From the NCBI GenBank assembly GCA_910579415.1, contig CAJTUY010000030.1:1-14028 (forward strand): 14,028 nucleotides of DNA. The letters are read 5' to 3'. Position 1 is the stretch's first letter. Each line of letters begins with the position of its first letter. Source of the stretch: an uncultured Clostridia bacterium (GTDB taxonomy: Bacteria > Bacillota > Clostridia > UBA1381). Under the pieces are notes generated by a model, which made no database searches, was not told where the DNA came from, and saw only the letters and a program-made list of their open reading frames with translations. Both the position numbers and the translations under genes were made by a program. Shown one piece after another: positions 1 through 6,662 of this stretch.

Positions 1-855
1 AATGATTTGAGAGAGATACAGCAAGCATTTTCTAGATTTCTAAATGATGTCGTTGATAGTGATATTATAAATAATATTTCAAAGGCTACAGATATTGCCC
101 AGAATACTAATAATGATTCAAGCGGTAAACATTATTCGGAAAGAACAATAAAGAGTGCATTTTTTGAAGACTTATCAAAAATACAGTATGAAAATATGAG
201 CTTCCATAATCGTTTTAATAATAATGAACGGTTAAAATATATCTTTATAAATTTCAACTATACCTCTTTATTAGATAATTATTTGTATCTTGACAGGACA
301 ATGGATCCACAACCATATAAGACCTCAAATAATAATGTTATTATAAATACGAATCCTAATAAATATAAACATATTGGATTCTCTGATCCTCATATGCAAT
401 TACTGCCGATAAATATATTCCACCCACATGGAGTTCAAGATGTGCCAAAGTCTTTGCTTTTTGGAATAGAAAATGAAAAGTATATAAATACAAGAGATAA
501 CAGACGAACTTTTGTAAAATCATTTTGGGCTCGGAGTACGCTAAGATATAATAAACAAATTGAGGAAACAGATTTATTTATTATATACGGCTGTTCTATT
601 GGCAAGAGTGACAATTGGTGGTGGGGAAGAATATATAAGAGGCTTATTGATGAAAATCCAGCAGAATTAATCATATATAATTACGGAGACGAGGATGAGG
701 ACAAGATTAAAGAAAAGTTTATTAACAATTGTTGTTTAGAAAATGGAGAAATGGGTGATTTAAATAAGGCAAAAGGAAATATCTATGTTATAAATTTTGG
801 ACCTAACGCGGGAAAAAATGTGATGTTTATGAATTTGCCGGAATTAAGCGAATAA
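1..855 (+). CDS. AbiH-family abortive infection protein, 3' part (5' end outside window)
   Basis: The frame is open from the first base, and the first possible start (TTG at 7) has no ribosome site, so the gene almost certainly begins upstream. About 284 codons are visible. The family signature, numbered from the TTG codon, is a hydrophobic strand ending in NFNYTS (residues 82-87), then HPHG (139-142), an LFGI strand (151-154), and IYGCSIGKSD with three tryptophans (193-206). This order matches Pfam AbiH, a single-gene phage abortive-infection family first known from lactococcal plasmids; its biochemical activity is unsettled. The N-x-T/HG/GxSxxxSD layout recalls SIR2-like defence proteins (inference). 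No membrane segment is seen, so it is probably cytoplasmic. The DNA is far more AT-rich than the enolase region, fitting acquisition by transfer. It is followed by decayed genes and has no partner gene downstream. The C-terminus appears complete. Confidence 0.8.
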   Translation, partial: NDLREIQQAFSRFLNDVVDSDIINNISKATDIAQNTNNDSSGKHYSERTIKSAFFEDLSKIQYENMSFHNRFNNNERLKYIFINFNYTSLLDNYLYLDRTMDPQPYKTSNNNVIINTNPNKYKHIGFSDPHMQLLPINIFHPHGVQDVPKSLLFGIENEKYINTRDNRRTFVKSFWARSTLRYNKQIEETDLFIIYGCSIGKSDNWWWGRIYKRLIDENPAELIIYNYGDEDEDKIKEKFINNCCLENGEMGDLNKAKGNIYVINFGPNAGKNVMFMNLPELSE

Positions 856-911
856 AAAAATTGCCTGTAACACAGTTACATTTACTGAAATTTACATAAT
901 CGGTAATTTAG

Positions 912-1154
912 TGCGAAGCAAATCAAAGACAATTCTACAACAATAAAAAAATATTCATCATAACAGATGTCAAATCCACTACGGCAAGACAATGTATTAA
1001 ACTGCTGCCGATTATTGCAGAGTATAAGCCGGAATTAAAGACGGATATTCTTTCTGCGCTTCATAACGCAAATATATCTATTTATGACGATAGTATGCAA
1101 TCGTTAGTTTACAAGGATATTCAAAAAAGCATTAAAAAAATACAAAAACTATAA
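912..1154 (+). pseudogene. 5'-truncated remnant of a 'SufBD'-type HEAT-repeat-like protein
   Basis: From about 936 to the TAA at 1152-1154 the frame reads as the C-terminal third of a clostridial protein of roughly 190 residues that is often annotated 'SufBD protein' but looks like a small helical-repeat protein. Recognisable pieces are TTARQCIKLLP, KPELKTDILSALHNANIS, and a last helix with DSM and KDI followed by a lysine-rich end. No start codon or ribosome site precedes it, and the frame closes upstream with TAG at 909-911, so the N-terminal two-thirds is gone. Family recognition is from memory of the C-terminal pattern. That it is coding-derived is likely; the family name is less sure. 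It lies between the AbiH gene and another broken gene. Confidence 0.55.
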
Positions 1155-1183
1155 ATCGTAATTTGGACAATGGAGGAATATTG

Positions 1184-1327
1184 ATGGAAGTAAAAGTAAA
1201 CCAATTAACACCCGAATTATTTTTAGATTTATACACATCTGAGGCAATCGGATTTTATAAAAAGAAAGGATTTGAAGAAAGACCATGCGAATGAGATTGT
1301 CCGGGAATGTTCAAAATGATTATATAA
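1184..1327 (+). pseudogene. GNAT N-acetyltransferase remnant (internal deletion plus nonsense codon)
   Basis: A good ribosome site (TGGAGGAA) precedes ATG at 1184. The N-terminus, MEVKVNQLTPELFLDLYTS, matches the start of small GNAT acetyltransferases. It then jumps directly to the family's C-terminal motif, AIGFYKKKGFEERP, which forms the end of the acetyl-CoA site. The central core of roughly 90-100 residues is missing. The jump keeps frame, but TGA at 1292-1294 falls where relatives usually have Trp. After it the same frame still reads DCPGMFKM, a typical family ending, before TAA at 1325-1327. Two separate lesions make this a pseudogene. GNAT identity is well supported by the two ends; the substrate is unknown. 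Confidence 0.75.
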
Positions 1328-1374
1328 ATTACAATTTGTTAAAGAGATAAATCAAAATATGAGAGGGACAAAAA

Positions 1375-1785
1375 ATGATAAAGAGTATCTGGAACAAATT
1401 ATATAACGAAGCGCGTCGTGTGCAAAACGACCGCGTAGTATCGCCTTTCATTGAGGCGGGAGGAGTTGCGGCTGCGTTACTTACAAAAGCAGGAAATATA
1501 TATGTAGGAGTATGTATTGATACGGCATCCACGCTTGGAATGTGCGCCGAAAGGAACGCAATTGCGAATATGATAACAAACGGCGAAAGTCAGATTGACA
1601 AGATTGTTGCGGTTATGCCGGATGGGGAAGTTGGTTCGCCGTGCGGTGCGTGCCGTGAATATATGATGCAGCTTGATAAGGACAGCGGTGAAATTGAAAT
1701 ACTGCTTGATTTGGAAAGCGAGAAAACGATACGATTAAAAGAACTTATTCACGACTGGTGGGGGACAGGTTTCAAAAATAGTTAA
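1375..1785 (+). CDS. Cytidine deaminase-like zinc hydrolase
   Basis: This 136-residue protein carries the zinc site of the cytidine deaminase superfamily: CAERNA (Cys57, catalytic Glu59) and PCGACRE (Cys90, Cys93). Family members hydrolytically deaminate cytidine/deoxycytidine to uridine in pyrimidine salvage. The length matches homotetrameric bacterial enzymes such as Cdd (about 130-136). The C-terminus is atypical, however, with an HDWWGTGF ending, and the opening is less like a canonical Cdd. A blasticidin-S-deaminase-like or other small-molecule deaminase is a real alternative, so no symbol is given. The ATG at 1375 follows GAGAGGGAC. It stands alone between a dead GNAT gene and a terminator, and no promoter stands out upstream. 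The frame is intact with sound catalytic residues, unlike its upstream neighbours. Predicted cytoplasmic. Confidence 0.85.
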   Translation: MIKSIWNKLYNEARRVQNDRVVSPFIEAGGVAAALLTKAGNIYVGVCIDTASTLGMCAERNAIANMITNGESQIDKIVAVMPDGEVGSPCGACREYMMQLDKDSGEIEILLDLESEKTIRLKELIHDWWGTGFKNS

Positions 1786-1890
1786 GCCTTGCAATTTTAT
1801 AGAATATATGGCACCATAGATAATGTCAAAAGGTTATGTTATGTATTGATGTTGTGTGATACTAAAAATGGCAACATTTAAATTATTCAT

Positions 1891-1932
1891 AAAAAATAGC
1901 TAACTGATTTTTTTAATCGGTTAGCTATTTTT
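1891..1932. terminator. Bidirectional intrinsic terminator
   Basis: An AAAAATAGCTAACTGAT arm pairs with ATCGGTTAGCTATTTTT (one G-U) around a T-rich loop. The A-run and T-run at the two ends let it work both ways, for the deaminase gene on plus and the small orphan on minus. Confidence 0.85.
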
Positions 1933-1941
1933 GTGTTAGTT

Positions 1942-2142
1942 CTATTTCTTTGGGCGTGTTGTTTTGGTTTCAACGGTTGTACCAGATGAATACTGAGTGG
2001 CACTGTATTTCACATCTTCGGTGTCAATTTTCAAAACTTTTCTGCCAGATTTTGTGATGCGTGCTGATAGATTATCACCGGGATTTTTCAGTACTCCGTT
2101 ATCTTTTGCCTTAAGAAATAAATTTGTGAGAAAATTGCCCAT
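1942..2142 (-). CDS. Small basic orphan protein, 66 aa, function unknown
   Basis: I do not recognise this family. The ATG at 2142 is chosen over an in-frame ATG at 2202 because GGGGAGGTG lies 6 bases before it, and because a TTGATT-17-TATAAT promoter at 2174-2202 overlaps the longer version. The protein opens with a short amphipathic stretch (MGNFLTNLFLKAKDNG), continues with a Lys/Arg-containing middle (ARITKSGRKVLKID), and ends in a Ser/Thr-rich, basic tail ending TRPKK. There is no signal peptide or clear membrane helix. Promoter, ribosome site and shared terminator together make it a convincing gene. It is monocistronic and lies among decayed accessory genes. Confidence 0.6.
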   Translation of the reverse strand: MGNFLTNLFLKAKDNGVLKNPGDNLSARITKSGRKVLKIDTEDVKYSATQYSSGTTVETKTTRPKK

Positions 2143-2173
2143 ATAGTCACCTCCCCAATAGTATGATATATAA

Positions 2174-2202
2174 ATTATATTACATCCAACCATATAAATC
2201 AA
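2174..2202 (-). promoter_or_regulatory. Sigma-A promoter for the 66-aa orphan
   Basis: On the minus strand TTGATT (2202-2197) is followed after 17 bases by TATAAT (2179-2174). A start would fall near 2167, leaving a leader of about 25 bases. Confidence 0.65.
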
Positions 2203-2543
2203 GATACAAAGTTTAATTATTTAAACTAATGATTACGTCTTTTTATTTCTTTGATGTTAATTATGCTTATTTATCGCATAATGCCTCAAATTTAAGATAA
2301 GTATATTGTCACTGGTCATATTCTTCTTTGGTGCTTTTGCCGTTTTGGAGCTTTGTTGATTATGTTTCCCACGCGGGAAACATAGATAAATAATTTGTAT
2401 TAGTGCTAATGATATTATACCGGATAATTCGACAGACAGTAATAGCTATGACGGATATATACGTCAGGAAATGCTGAATAGAATAAATACGTATTATCTG
2501 AAAATAGTACCTATGAGTTGAGTTTTTCGCAACCAATGGGTTA
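2203..2543. other. Gene-free stretch with possible coding relics and a palindrome
   Basis: No intact gene lies between the minus-strand orphan and the HTH-TPR pseudogene. On plus, 2390-2521 is a 43-codon open stretch ending in TGA with protein-like composition (IRQEMLNRINTYYLKIV); it has no start or ribosome site and I cannot name it. On minus, 2356-2267 reads KLQNGKSTKEEYDQ, TGA, then QYTYLKFEALCDK and TAA, which could be the tail of a dead gene. The perfect palindrome at 2361-2384 lies between the two. Read as accessory DNA debris. Confidence 0.4.
2361..2384. repeat. Perfect 10-bp inverted repeat with 4-base loop
   Basis: TATGTTTCCC, ACGC, GGGAAACATA: all ten pairs match. There is no T-run on plus, so it is a poor terminator in that direction, and none of the flanking genes obviously uses it. 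It could be an operator, a recombination site or a relic hairpin of a lost element. Confidence 0.7.
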
Positions 2544-2571
2544 TTGAATTTATGATTGATTATGATATAAT
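2544..2571 (+). promoter_or_regulatory. Promoter of the HTH-TPR pseudogene
   Basis: TTGAAT (2544-2549), a 16-base spacer, and TATAAT (2566-2571) with an extended -10 TG at 2563-2564. The start would be near 2578, about 25 bases before the ATG at 2603. Confidence 0.65.
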
Positions 2572-2602
2572 ATAAACAAATAAAATTCTAAAGGAGAAAG
2601 TT

Positions 2603-3233
2603 ATGTTATATTTATCAGAAAATTTAAAAAAGTACCGTGCTTTGAAAAGCTTAACACAAGAGGATATTGCTCAATATTTGGGAATTACACCTCAGAGTGT
2701 TTCAAAATGGGAGCGTGGAGAAAGCTATCCCGATATTACTTTTCTGCCTGCATTAGCAAATATATTAGAAACAAGTATTGATATACTTATAAGTATAGAT
2801 TACTATTCGTGCTGAAGAGACTCGTTTTAATATACACAAAAATGCTGCTAGATTTCAAAGCAGAGGTGATTATAATTCAGCAGAAAAAATATATAGAGAT
2901 GCACTGCTCATTTATCCTAATAAGCCCGGAATGATTCTCGGTCTTGCCGGTGTATTGGCATTGCAGGGCAAATCAGAAGAGGCAGTCGAATTGATGAAGA
3001 GAGGAATTCCATTATCAAAGAATGAGAAACAAAAAGCAACAATGCGCGCGACACTTTGTTTTTTATATTTAAAATGTGGCAAAACAGAAAAGGCAAACGC
3101 ATTTTCGTCTAAGCTTCCGCATACAAGAGAAAGCCGCGAAGTGGTGTTGCCTTTGATTAAGCAAGGACTTAGCAATGCTGAAATAGATATGAATATTAAA
3201 AATATACTTCTTGGTGATAAGGATGAAATGTAG
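2603..3233 (+). pseudogene. HTH (XRE)-TPR transcriptional regulator, broken by a frameshift
   Basis: Two adjacent frames together make one regulator of about 210 residues. The first (AAAGGAGAA, ATG at 2603) encodes an XRE helix-turn-helix with LTQEDIAQYLGITPQSVSKWERG and the usual SYPDITFLPALANI third region. It runs into TGA at 2813-2815. From about 2802 the reading continues in another frame with IRAEETRF, then a TPR-like part (GDYNSAEKIYRDAL, GMILGLAGVLALQGKSEEA, KQKATMRATLCFLYLKCGK) to TAG at 3231-3233. Relatives have both parts in one chain with an 'IRAEE' junction, which places the indel around 2801-2807. No slippery heptamer is visible there, so a mutation or sequencing error is more likely than programmed frameshifting. 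If translated, the first frame yields only the 70-residue DNA-binding part. The promoter and ribosome site are still good, so decay may be recent. Confidence 0.85.
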
Positions 3234-3266
3234 CAATATAATTCTGAGTAACTATAAAAAGACTGA

Positions 3267-4097
3267 TTACATATTCATAAGTGACGGGAGACATTCTTCA
3301 AATTTAACACCGTACCAGTGTTCTTTTTCATAACCGACAGTGTGTTTTATGCATTCTACCGTAAAATCAACCGCAATTTTAATAGCCTTGCCCATATCGC
3401 AGTTTTTTACAAGAGCGCCTGCAAGAGTGCTTGAGAACACATCTCCCGTACTATGAAAATATCCTGGAATGTTATCACTGAAATACGAGAAAAACTCGCC
3501 TGTTTCACTGTTATATGACATAACTCCCTGAGAGGAGGTGTCAAAGCTTACCCCTGTAATTATTACTATTTTTGAGCCGAGCCGTGAAAGACGTATAAGC
3601 ATATTTTTTATAAAGCTTTCATCATATCCGCTTTCTGTATATTCTTCGCCGAGAAGAAGGGCGGCTTCGGTGAGGTTTGGCATTATCACATCAGCTTTCC
3701 GGCAGAGTTTTTTCATTTCTTTTGCAAACTCCATTGTAAAGCCTGCATAGAATTTACCCTTATCACCCATGACAGGGTCTACTATCAGCAGGTTATCATT
3801 TGTTTTAAAGGCATCAAAGAAGTCTGAAACTATTTTTATCTGTTCGAAAGAGCCGAGATATCCTGTATATACTGCATCCAACTGAAGGTTTATACGGTTC
3901 CAGTGTGCCGCTATATCAGGAATATCAGAAGTTAAGTCGCGGTATGTATAGCCTGTAAACCCGCCTGTATGAGTAGACAGTACGGCGGTGGGAATGCAGC
4001 ATGCCTCAATACCCATAGCTGATATTATAGGCAGCGCGACGGTTAGCGAACATTTTCCGAAGCATGATATATCCTGGATTGTAACAATTCTTTTCAT
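3267..4097 (-). CDS. pdxY: Pyridoxal/pyridoxamine kinase (ribokinase superfamily)
   Basis: ATP-dependent phosphorylation of pyridoxal, pyridoxine or pyridoxamine in vitamin B6 salvage; cytoplasmic. The 276 residues match the family length. Visible landmarks are the N-terminal strand with QDISCFGKCSL (8-18), HTGGFTGY near the substrate pocket (43-50), the DPVMGDKGK motif (107-115), MPNLTEA (139-145), and the anion-hole/catalytic-base motif HSTGDVFSSTLAGAL (215-229) with Asp219 as presumed base. The usual GTGD is STGD here. Many clostridial members of this group are called 'pyridoxamine kinase/phosphomethylpyrimidine kinase', so the symbol is by family and the exact B6 vitamer is not shown. The ATG at 4097 has GAAAGGAC upstream at a rather long distance. 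It has its own promoter at 4139-4167. I see no clear terminator after the stop, where the dead regulator converges. Glycine hydroxymethyltransferase in this window is a PLP enzyme but is not linked. Confidence 0.88.
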   Translation of the reverse strand: MKRIVTIQDISCFGKCSLTVALPIISAMGIEACCIPTAVLSTHTGGFTGYTYRDLTSDIPDIAAHWNRINLQLDAVYTGYLGSFEQIKIVSDFFDAFKTNDNLLIVDPVMGDKGKFYAGFTMEFAKEMKKLCRKADVIMPNLTEAALLLGEEYTESGYDESFIKNMLIRLSRLGSKIVIITGVSFDTSSQGVMSYNSETGEFFSYFSDNIPGYFHSTGDVFSSTLAGALVKNCDMGKAIKIAVDFTVECIKHTVGYEKEHWYGVKFEECLPSLMNM

Positions 4098-4138
4098 TGC
4101 AGTATCTAAGTCCTTTCACCCAATAATAAACAATCATA

Positions 4139-4167
4139 ATTGTATACTATTTCAGCTGTAATGTCAA
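4139..4167 (-). promoter_or_regulatory. Promoter of the pyridoxal kinase gene
   Basis: Minus strand: consensus TTGACA (4167-4162), 17-base spacer, TACAAT (4144-4139). It lies just after the terminator of the upstream transglycosylase gene, so the kinase is transcribed independently. Confidence 0.8.
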
Positions 4168-4170
4168 CTT

Positions 4171-4208
4171 GTTTTAATTAAAACAGACTGCCCAAAGAGG
4201 ACAGTCCG
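4171..4208 (-). terminator. Intrinsic terminator of the transglycosylase-like gene
   Basis: Minus strand: GGACTGTCC, loop TCTTT, GGGCAGTCT, then GTTTTAATT. The hairpin starts about 8 bases after the stop codon. Confidence 0.8.
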
Positions 4209-4216
4209 TTAAGTTT

Positions 4217-5215
4217 TTATCTTGTAATTTCAACAGTGCGTGTATCCTGGTCCCAGTCAACATCCACGTTGAAGGCTTCCATAACGAAACGCAGAGGAAC
4301 CATTGTTCTGCCGCTTTTCAGCATTGCTGGCATTTCAAGAGGAACCTCTTCGCCGTCTATATATGCAGTATCGCTGTCAAGATACAGTACGATTTCTTTT
4401 CTGCCCTTTGTTATTGTAACCTTTTGCTGTTTGCCGTCCCATTTTACTTTTGCATTCAGAGCTTCACCAACGCCGCGTATAGGAAGTAAGGTGTATGTTT
4501 CTCCGTATATGGTTTCAAGGATGGGGTATTGGTCTTCAAATGCAAGCAGTTTGCCATTTAAACGTACTTTTGCACCGATATATTCAATATCATTGTGATA
4601 GTATCTTAAAACGTGTTCAATGTATTCCGCATCGCCATATTTTTCATACGGCCAGTTTGTTGCATATGCAGCAGCATTGGCGCGTTCGTCGAGCCAGTCA
4701 TCTCCTGTTGCGTCAATTATTCTGTCAAGAACGGTTTGTCCGAAATTATAGGACTGAACCATTTTCATATAGTCGCAGTCATAGCGTATAAGCGACTGTG
4801 AAATAAGATATGCCGCAAAAGGAACCGCTTTTTCAGGGTCAAGCCTGTCCTCAAGCGTCCACCTTTCACCTGTTGTAGCTTCGCCGAAGTCTGCAAAAGA
4901 TTTTTCAAGTGTGTACTCAATTTGCATGATACCCCACGCGGGATATTCACTGCCGTCCTCGCGGTAGCTTAAATTTCTGCCTGAGGATTCCTGCATACAA
5001 ATTGCCGCGAGAAGGTTAGGGTCAACACCGTACTGGTCACCCGCCTTTTTAAACAGCTTAAAATAAGATTTTACTGATGAATTGAGCTTTTCTGTGCCTA
5101 TCTTTACTCCGTCCATACTTGTTCCTTTGTGGTCGGGGATAGCCCCTTCCGCAAATGCCGTTACGGAGGAAAGTGAAAGCATCAGCGTAAGCGCGATAGA
5201 AATTAGCTTTTTCAC
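4217..5215 (-). CDS. Secreted lytic transglycosylase-like protein with copper-amine-oxidase-N-like domain
   Basis: A 332-residue exported protein. GTG at 5215 is chosen because GGAAAGGAGA precedes it and a signal peptide follows at once (KKLIS, hydrophobic core, AFA/EGA cleavage near residue 22). In-frame ATG at 5260 would add 15 polar residues ahead of the signal. Residues about 45-210 look like a lysozyme-like SLT domain: YGVDPNLLAAICMQESSGR with presumed catalytic Glu76, AWGIMQIE (93-100), and SYNFG (155-159) in place of the usual AYNxG. Residues about 214-332 are the stalk-like domain named Cu_amine_oxidN1, typical of clostridial cell-surface proteins: YTLLPIRGVGEAL, then GRTMVPLRFVMEAF and the WDQDTRTVEI ending. 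No copper-binding role is implied. Likely role: peptidoglycan cleavage or remodelling at the cell surface. It has its own promoter and terminator and is divergent from eno. Confidence 0.82.
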   Translation of the reverse strand: MKKLISIALTLMLSLSSVTAFAEGAIPDHKGTSMDGVKIGTEKLNSSVKSYFKLFKKAGDQYGVDPNLLAAICMQESSGRNLSYREDGSEYPAWGIMQIEYTLEKSFADFGEATTGERWTLEDRLDPEKAVPFAAYLISQSLIRYDCDYMKMVQSYNFGQTVLDRIIDATGDDWLDERANAAAYATNWPYEKYGDAEYIEHVLRYYHNDIEYIGAKVRLNGKLLAFEDQYPILETIYGETYTLLPIRGVGEALNAKVKWDGKQQKVTITKGRKEIVLYLDSDTAYIDGEEVPLEMPAMLKSGRTMVPLRFVMEAFNVDVDWDQDTRTVEITR

Positions 5216-5284
5216 ATTGTTCTCCTTTCCGCGAACATACCGGACTTGTCCGCTGCGCAAAATTATTGCACCTGCGCATAATCA

Positions 5285-5313
5285 ATTATATACCTAAAAA
5301 CTTATTAAGTCAA
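5285..5313 (-). promoter_or_regulatory. Promoter of the transglycosylase-like gene
   Basis: Minus strand: TTGACT (5313-5308), 17 bases, TATAAT (5290-5285). The leader before the GTG is about 60 bases. A plus-strand TATAAT at 5316-5321 lies back to back with it and may be the eno -10, but no good eno -35 is seen 17 bases upstream. Confidence 0.8.
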
Positions 5314-5350
5314 TGTATAATGATAGCAGAGTATAAAGTGAATGGAAAAC

Positions 5351-5365
5351 GGTAATAATATTACC
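5351..5365. promoter_or_regulatory. Small palindrome in the eno leader, possible operator
   Basis: GGTAAT-AAT-ATTACC, a perfect 6-bp inverted repeat 8 bases before the eno ribosome site (AAGGAGGA, 5374-5381). It is too weak and has no T-run, so it is not a terminator. A protein-binding site is only a guess. Confidence 0.35.
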
Positions 5366-5388
5366 AAAACAGCAAGGAGGATAGGGGT

Positions 5389-6654
5389 ATGAAGCAATAT
5401 ATTGAAATAATTGATGTTTTTGCAAGAGAGGTTATGGATTCGCGCGGAAATCCCACTGTTGAAGCTGAAGTACACACAGAAGACAGCGTAGGACGAGCTA
5501 TTGTGCCGTCAGGAGCATCAACAGGCGCATTTGAGGCAGTTGAACTTCGTGACGGTGATAAGGCGCGATACAGCGGCAAAGGTGTAAAAACTGCTGTAAG
5601 TAATGTAAATGAAAAAATTTCTGAGGCGTTAATTGGTTTAAATGTGCTTGACCAGCGTGTACTTGACCATAAAATGTGCGAAATGGACGGTACGGATAAT
5701 AAATCGGTACTCGGAGCAAATGCGATACTGGCAGTGTCGCTTGCAGCAGCACGCGCGGCGGCAAACAGTCTTGAAATACCGCTGTTTCAGTATATCGGCG
5801 GAGTAAATGCGCATACACTTCCGGTACCTATGATGAATATTCTGAACGGAGGAGCGCATGCGAATAATAATGTAGATATTCAGGAATTTATGATAATGCC
5901 GTTTGGTGCAGGTTCGTTCAGACAGGGACTGAGATGGTGCAGCGAGGTTTTTTACGCGTTAAAGAAGCTTCTTAGCGATATGGGAAATACTACTGCCGTA
6001 GGAGATGAGGGCGGTTTTGCTCCTAATCTGAAAAGTGACGAGGAGGCGCTGTCGCTTATTGTAAAAGCGATAGAAAGCGCAGGTTATAAACCGGGTGAGG
6101 ACTTTAAGCTTGCAATTGATGCTGCGTCTACCGAATGGGTAAAAAAAGACGGGTATCTGCTGCCCAAGTCGGGGATTAAACGAACTGCGGCAGAAATGGT
6201 TGATTATTGGGAGGGGCTTTGCACGCGCTACCCGATATTCTCAATTGAGGACGGACTGGGAGAAGAGGACTGGGACGGCTGGCAGATACTTACCGAGCGT
6301 CTGGGAAATAAGATACAGCTTGTCGGTGATGACCTGTTTGTTACAAATCCTAAAAGACTTGCGAGGGGAATACAGTCTAATGTTGCCAATTCAATTCTTG
6401 TAAAGGTTAATCAGATAGGAACGCTTACAGAAACGCTTGACGCAGTAGAACTGGCTCATAAAAACGGCTATACTGCCGTAATATCGCACAGAAGCGGTGA
6501 AACTGAGGATACAACTATCGCAGATATTGCCGTAGCTGTCAATTCGGGTCAGATTAAAACAGGCGCGCCAAGCCGTACTGACCGTGTGGCAAAATATAAT
6601 CAGTTGCTGAGGATAGAAGAAGAATTATGCTATGCCGCAAAATATGGTGAATAA
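5389..6654 (+). CDS. eno: Enolase
   Basis: Glycolytic 2-phosphoglycerate dehydratase (phosphopyruvate hydratase), Mg2+-dependent; cytoplasmic, usually dimeric or octameric. The 421 residues are close to the usual 425-435. Motifs: SRGNPTVEAEV (18-28), PSGASTGAFEA (40-50), GGAHANNNVDIQEFMIMP (154-171), GDEGGFAP (205-212, Glu207), Mg ligands Asp244, Glu287 (SIEDGLGEEDW) and Asp314 (VGDDLFVTN), catalytic Lys339, the SHRSGETEDT signature with His367-Arg368 (366-375), and Lys390 before TGAPSRTDR. All catalytic residues are present. The ATG at 5389 has AAGGAGGA 7 bases upstream. No separate terminator lies between its stop and the next promoter (6663), so readthrough probably ends at the riboswitch terminator. 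It stands apart from other glycolytic genes, which is common for a lone eno. Confidence 0.98.
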   Translation: MKQYIEIIDVFAREVMDSRGNPTVEAEVHTEDSVGRAIVPSGASTGAFEAVELRDGDKARYSGKGVKTAVSNVNEKISEALIGLNVLDQRVLDHKMCEMDGTDNKSVLGANAILAVSLAAARAAANSLEIPLFQYIGGVNAHTLPVPMMNILNGGAHANNNVDIQEFMIMPFGAGSFRQGLRWCSEVFYALKKLLSDMGNTTAVGDEGGFAPNLKSDEEALSLIVKAIESAGYKPGEDFKLAIDAASTEWVKKDGYLLPKSGIKRTAAEMVDYWEGLCTRYPIFSIEDGLGEEDWDGWQILTERLGNKIQLVGDDLFVTNPKRLARGIQSNVANSILVKVNQIGTLTETLDAVELAHKNGYTAVISHRSGETEDTTIADIAVAVNSGQIKTGAPSRTDRVAKYNQLLRIEEELCYAAKYGE

Positions 6655-6662
6655 AAAAATAC

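Noticed and set aside
866..880. TGTAAC-ACA-GTTACA palindrome after the AbiH gene
   Set aside because: A 6-bp stem without T-run is too weak for a terminator, and no regulated gene lies beside it; chance is adequate in AT-rich DNA.
1292..1294. TGA read as tryptophan (alternative genetic code), which would extend the GNAT remnant and the minus-strand relic
   Set aside because: TGG codes Trp throughout intact genes, and TGA is the natural stop of the exchanger, XRE and GT2 genes at family-typical ends. The GNAT remnant also lacks its core.
2795..2815. Programmed frameshift in the HTH-TPR gene
   Set aside because: No slippery heptamer or stimulatory hairpin is visible, and relatives are one continuous frame.
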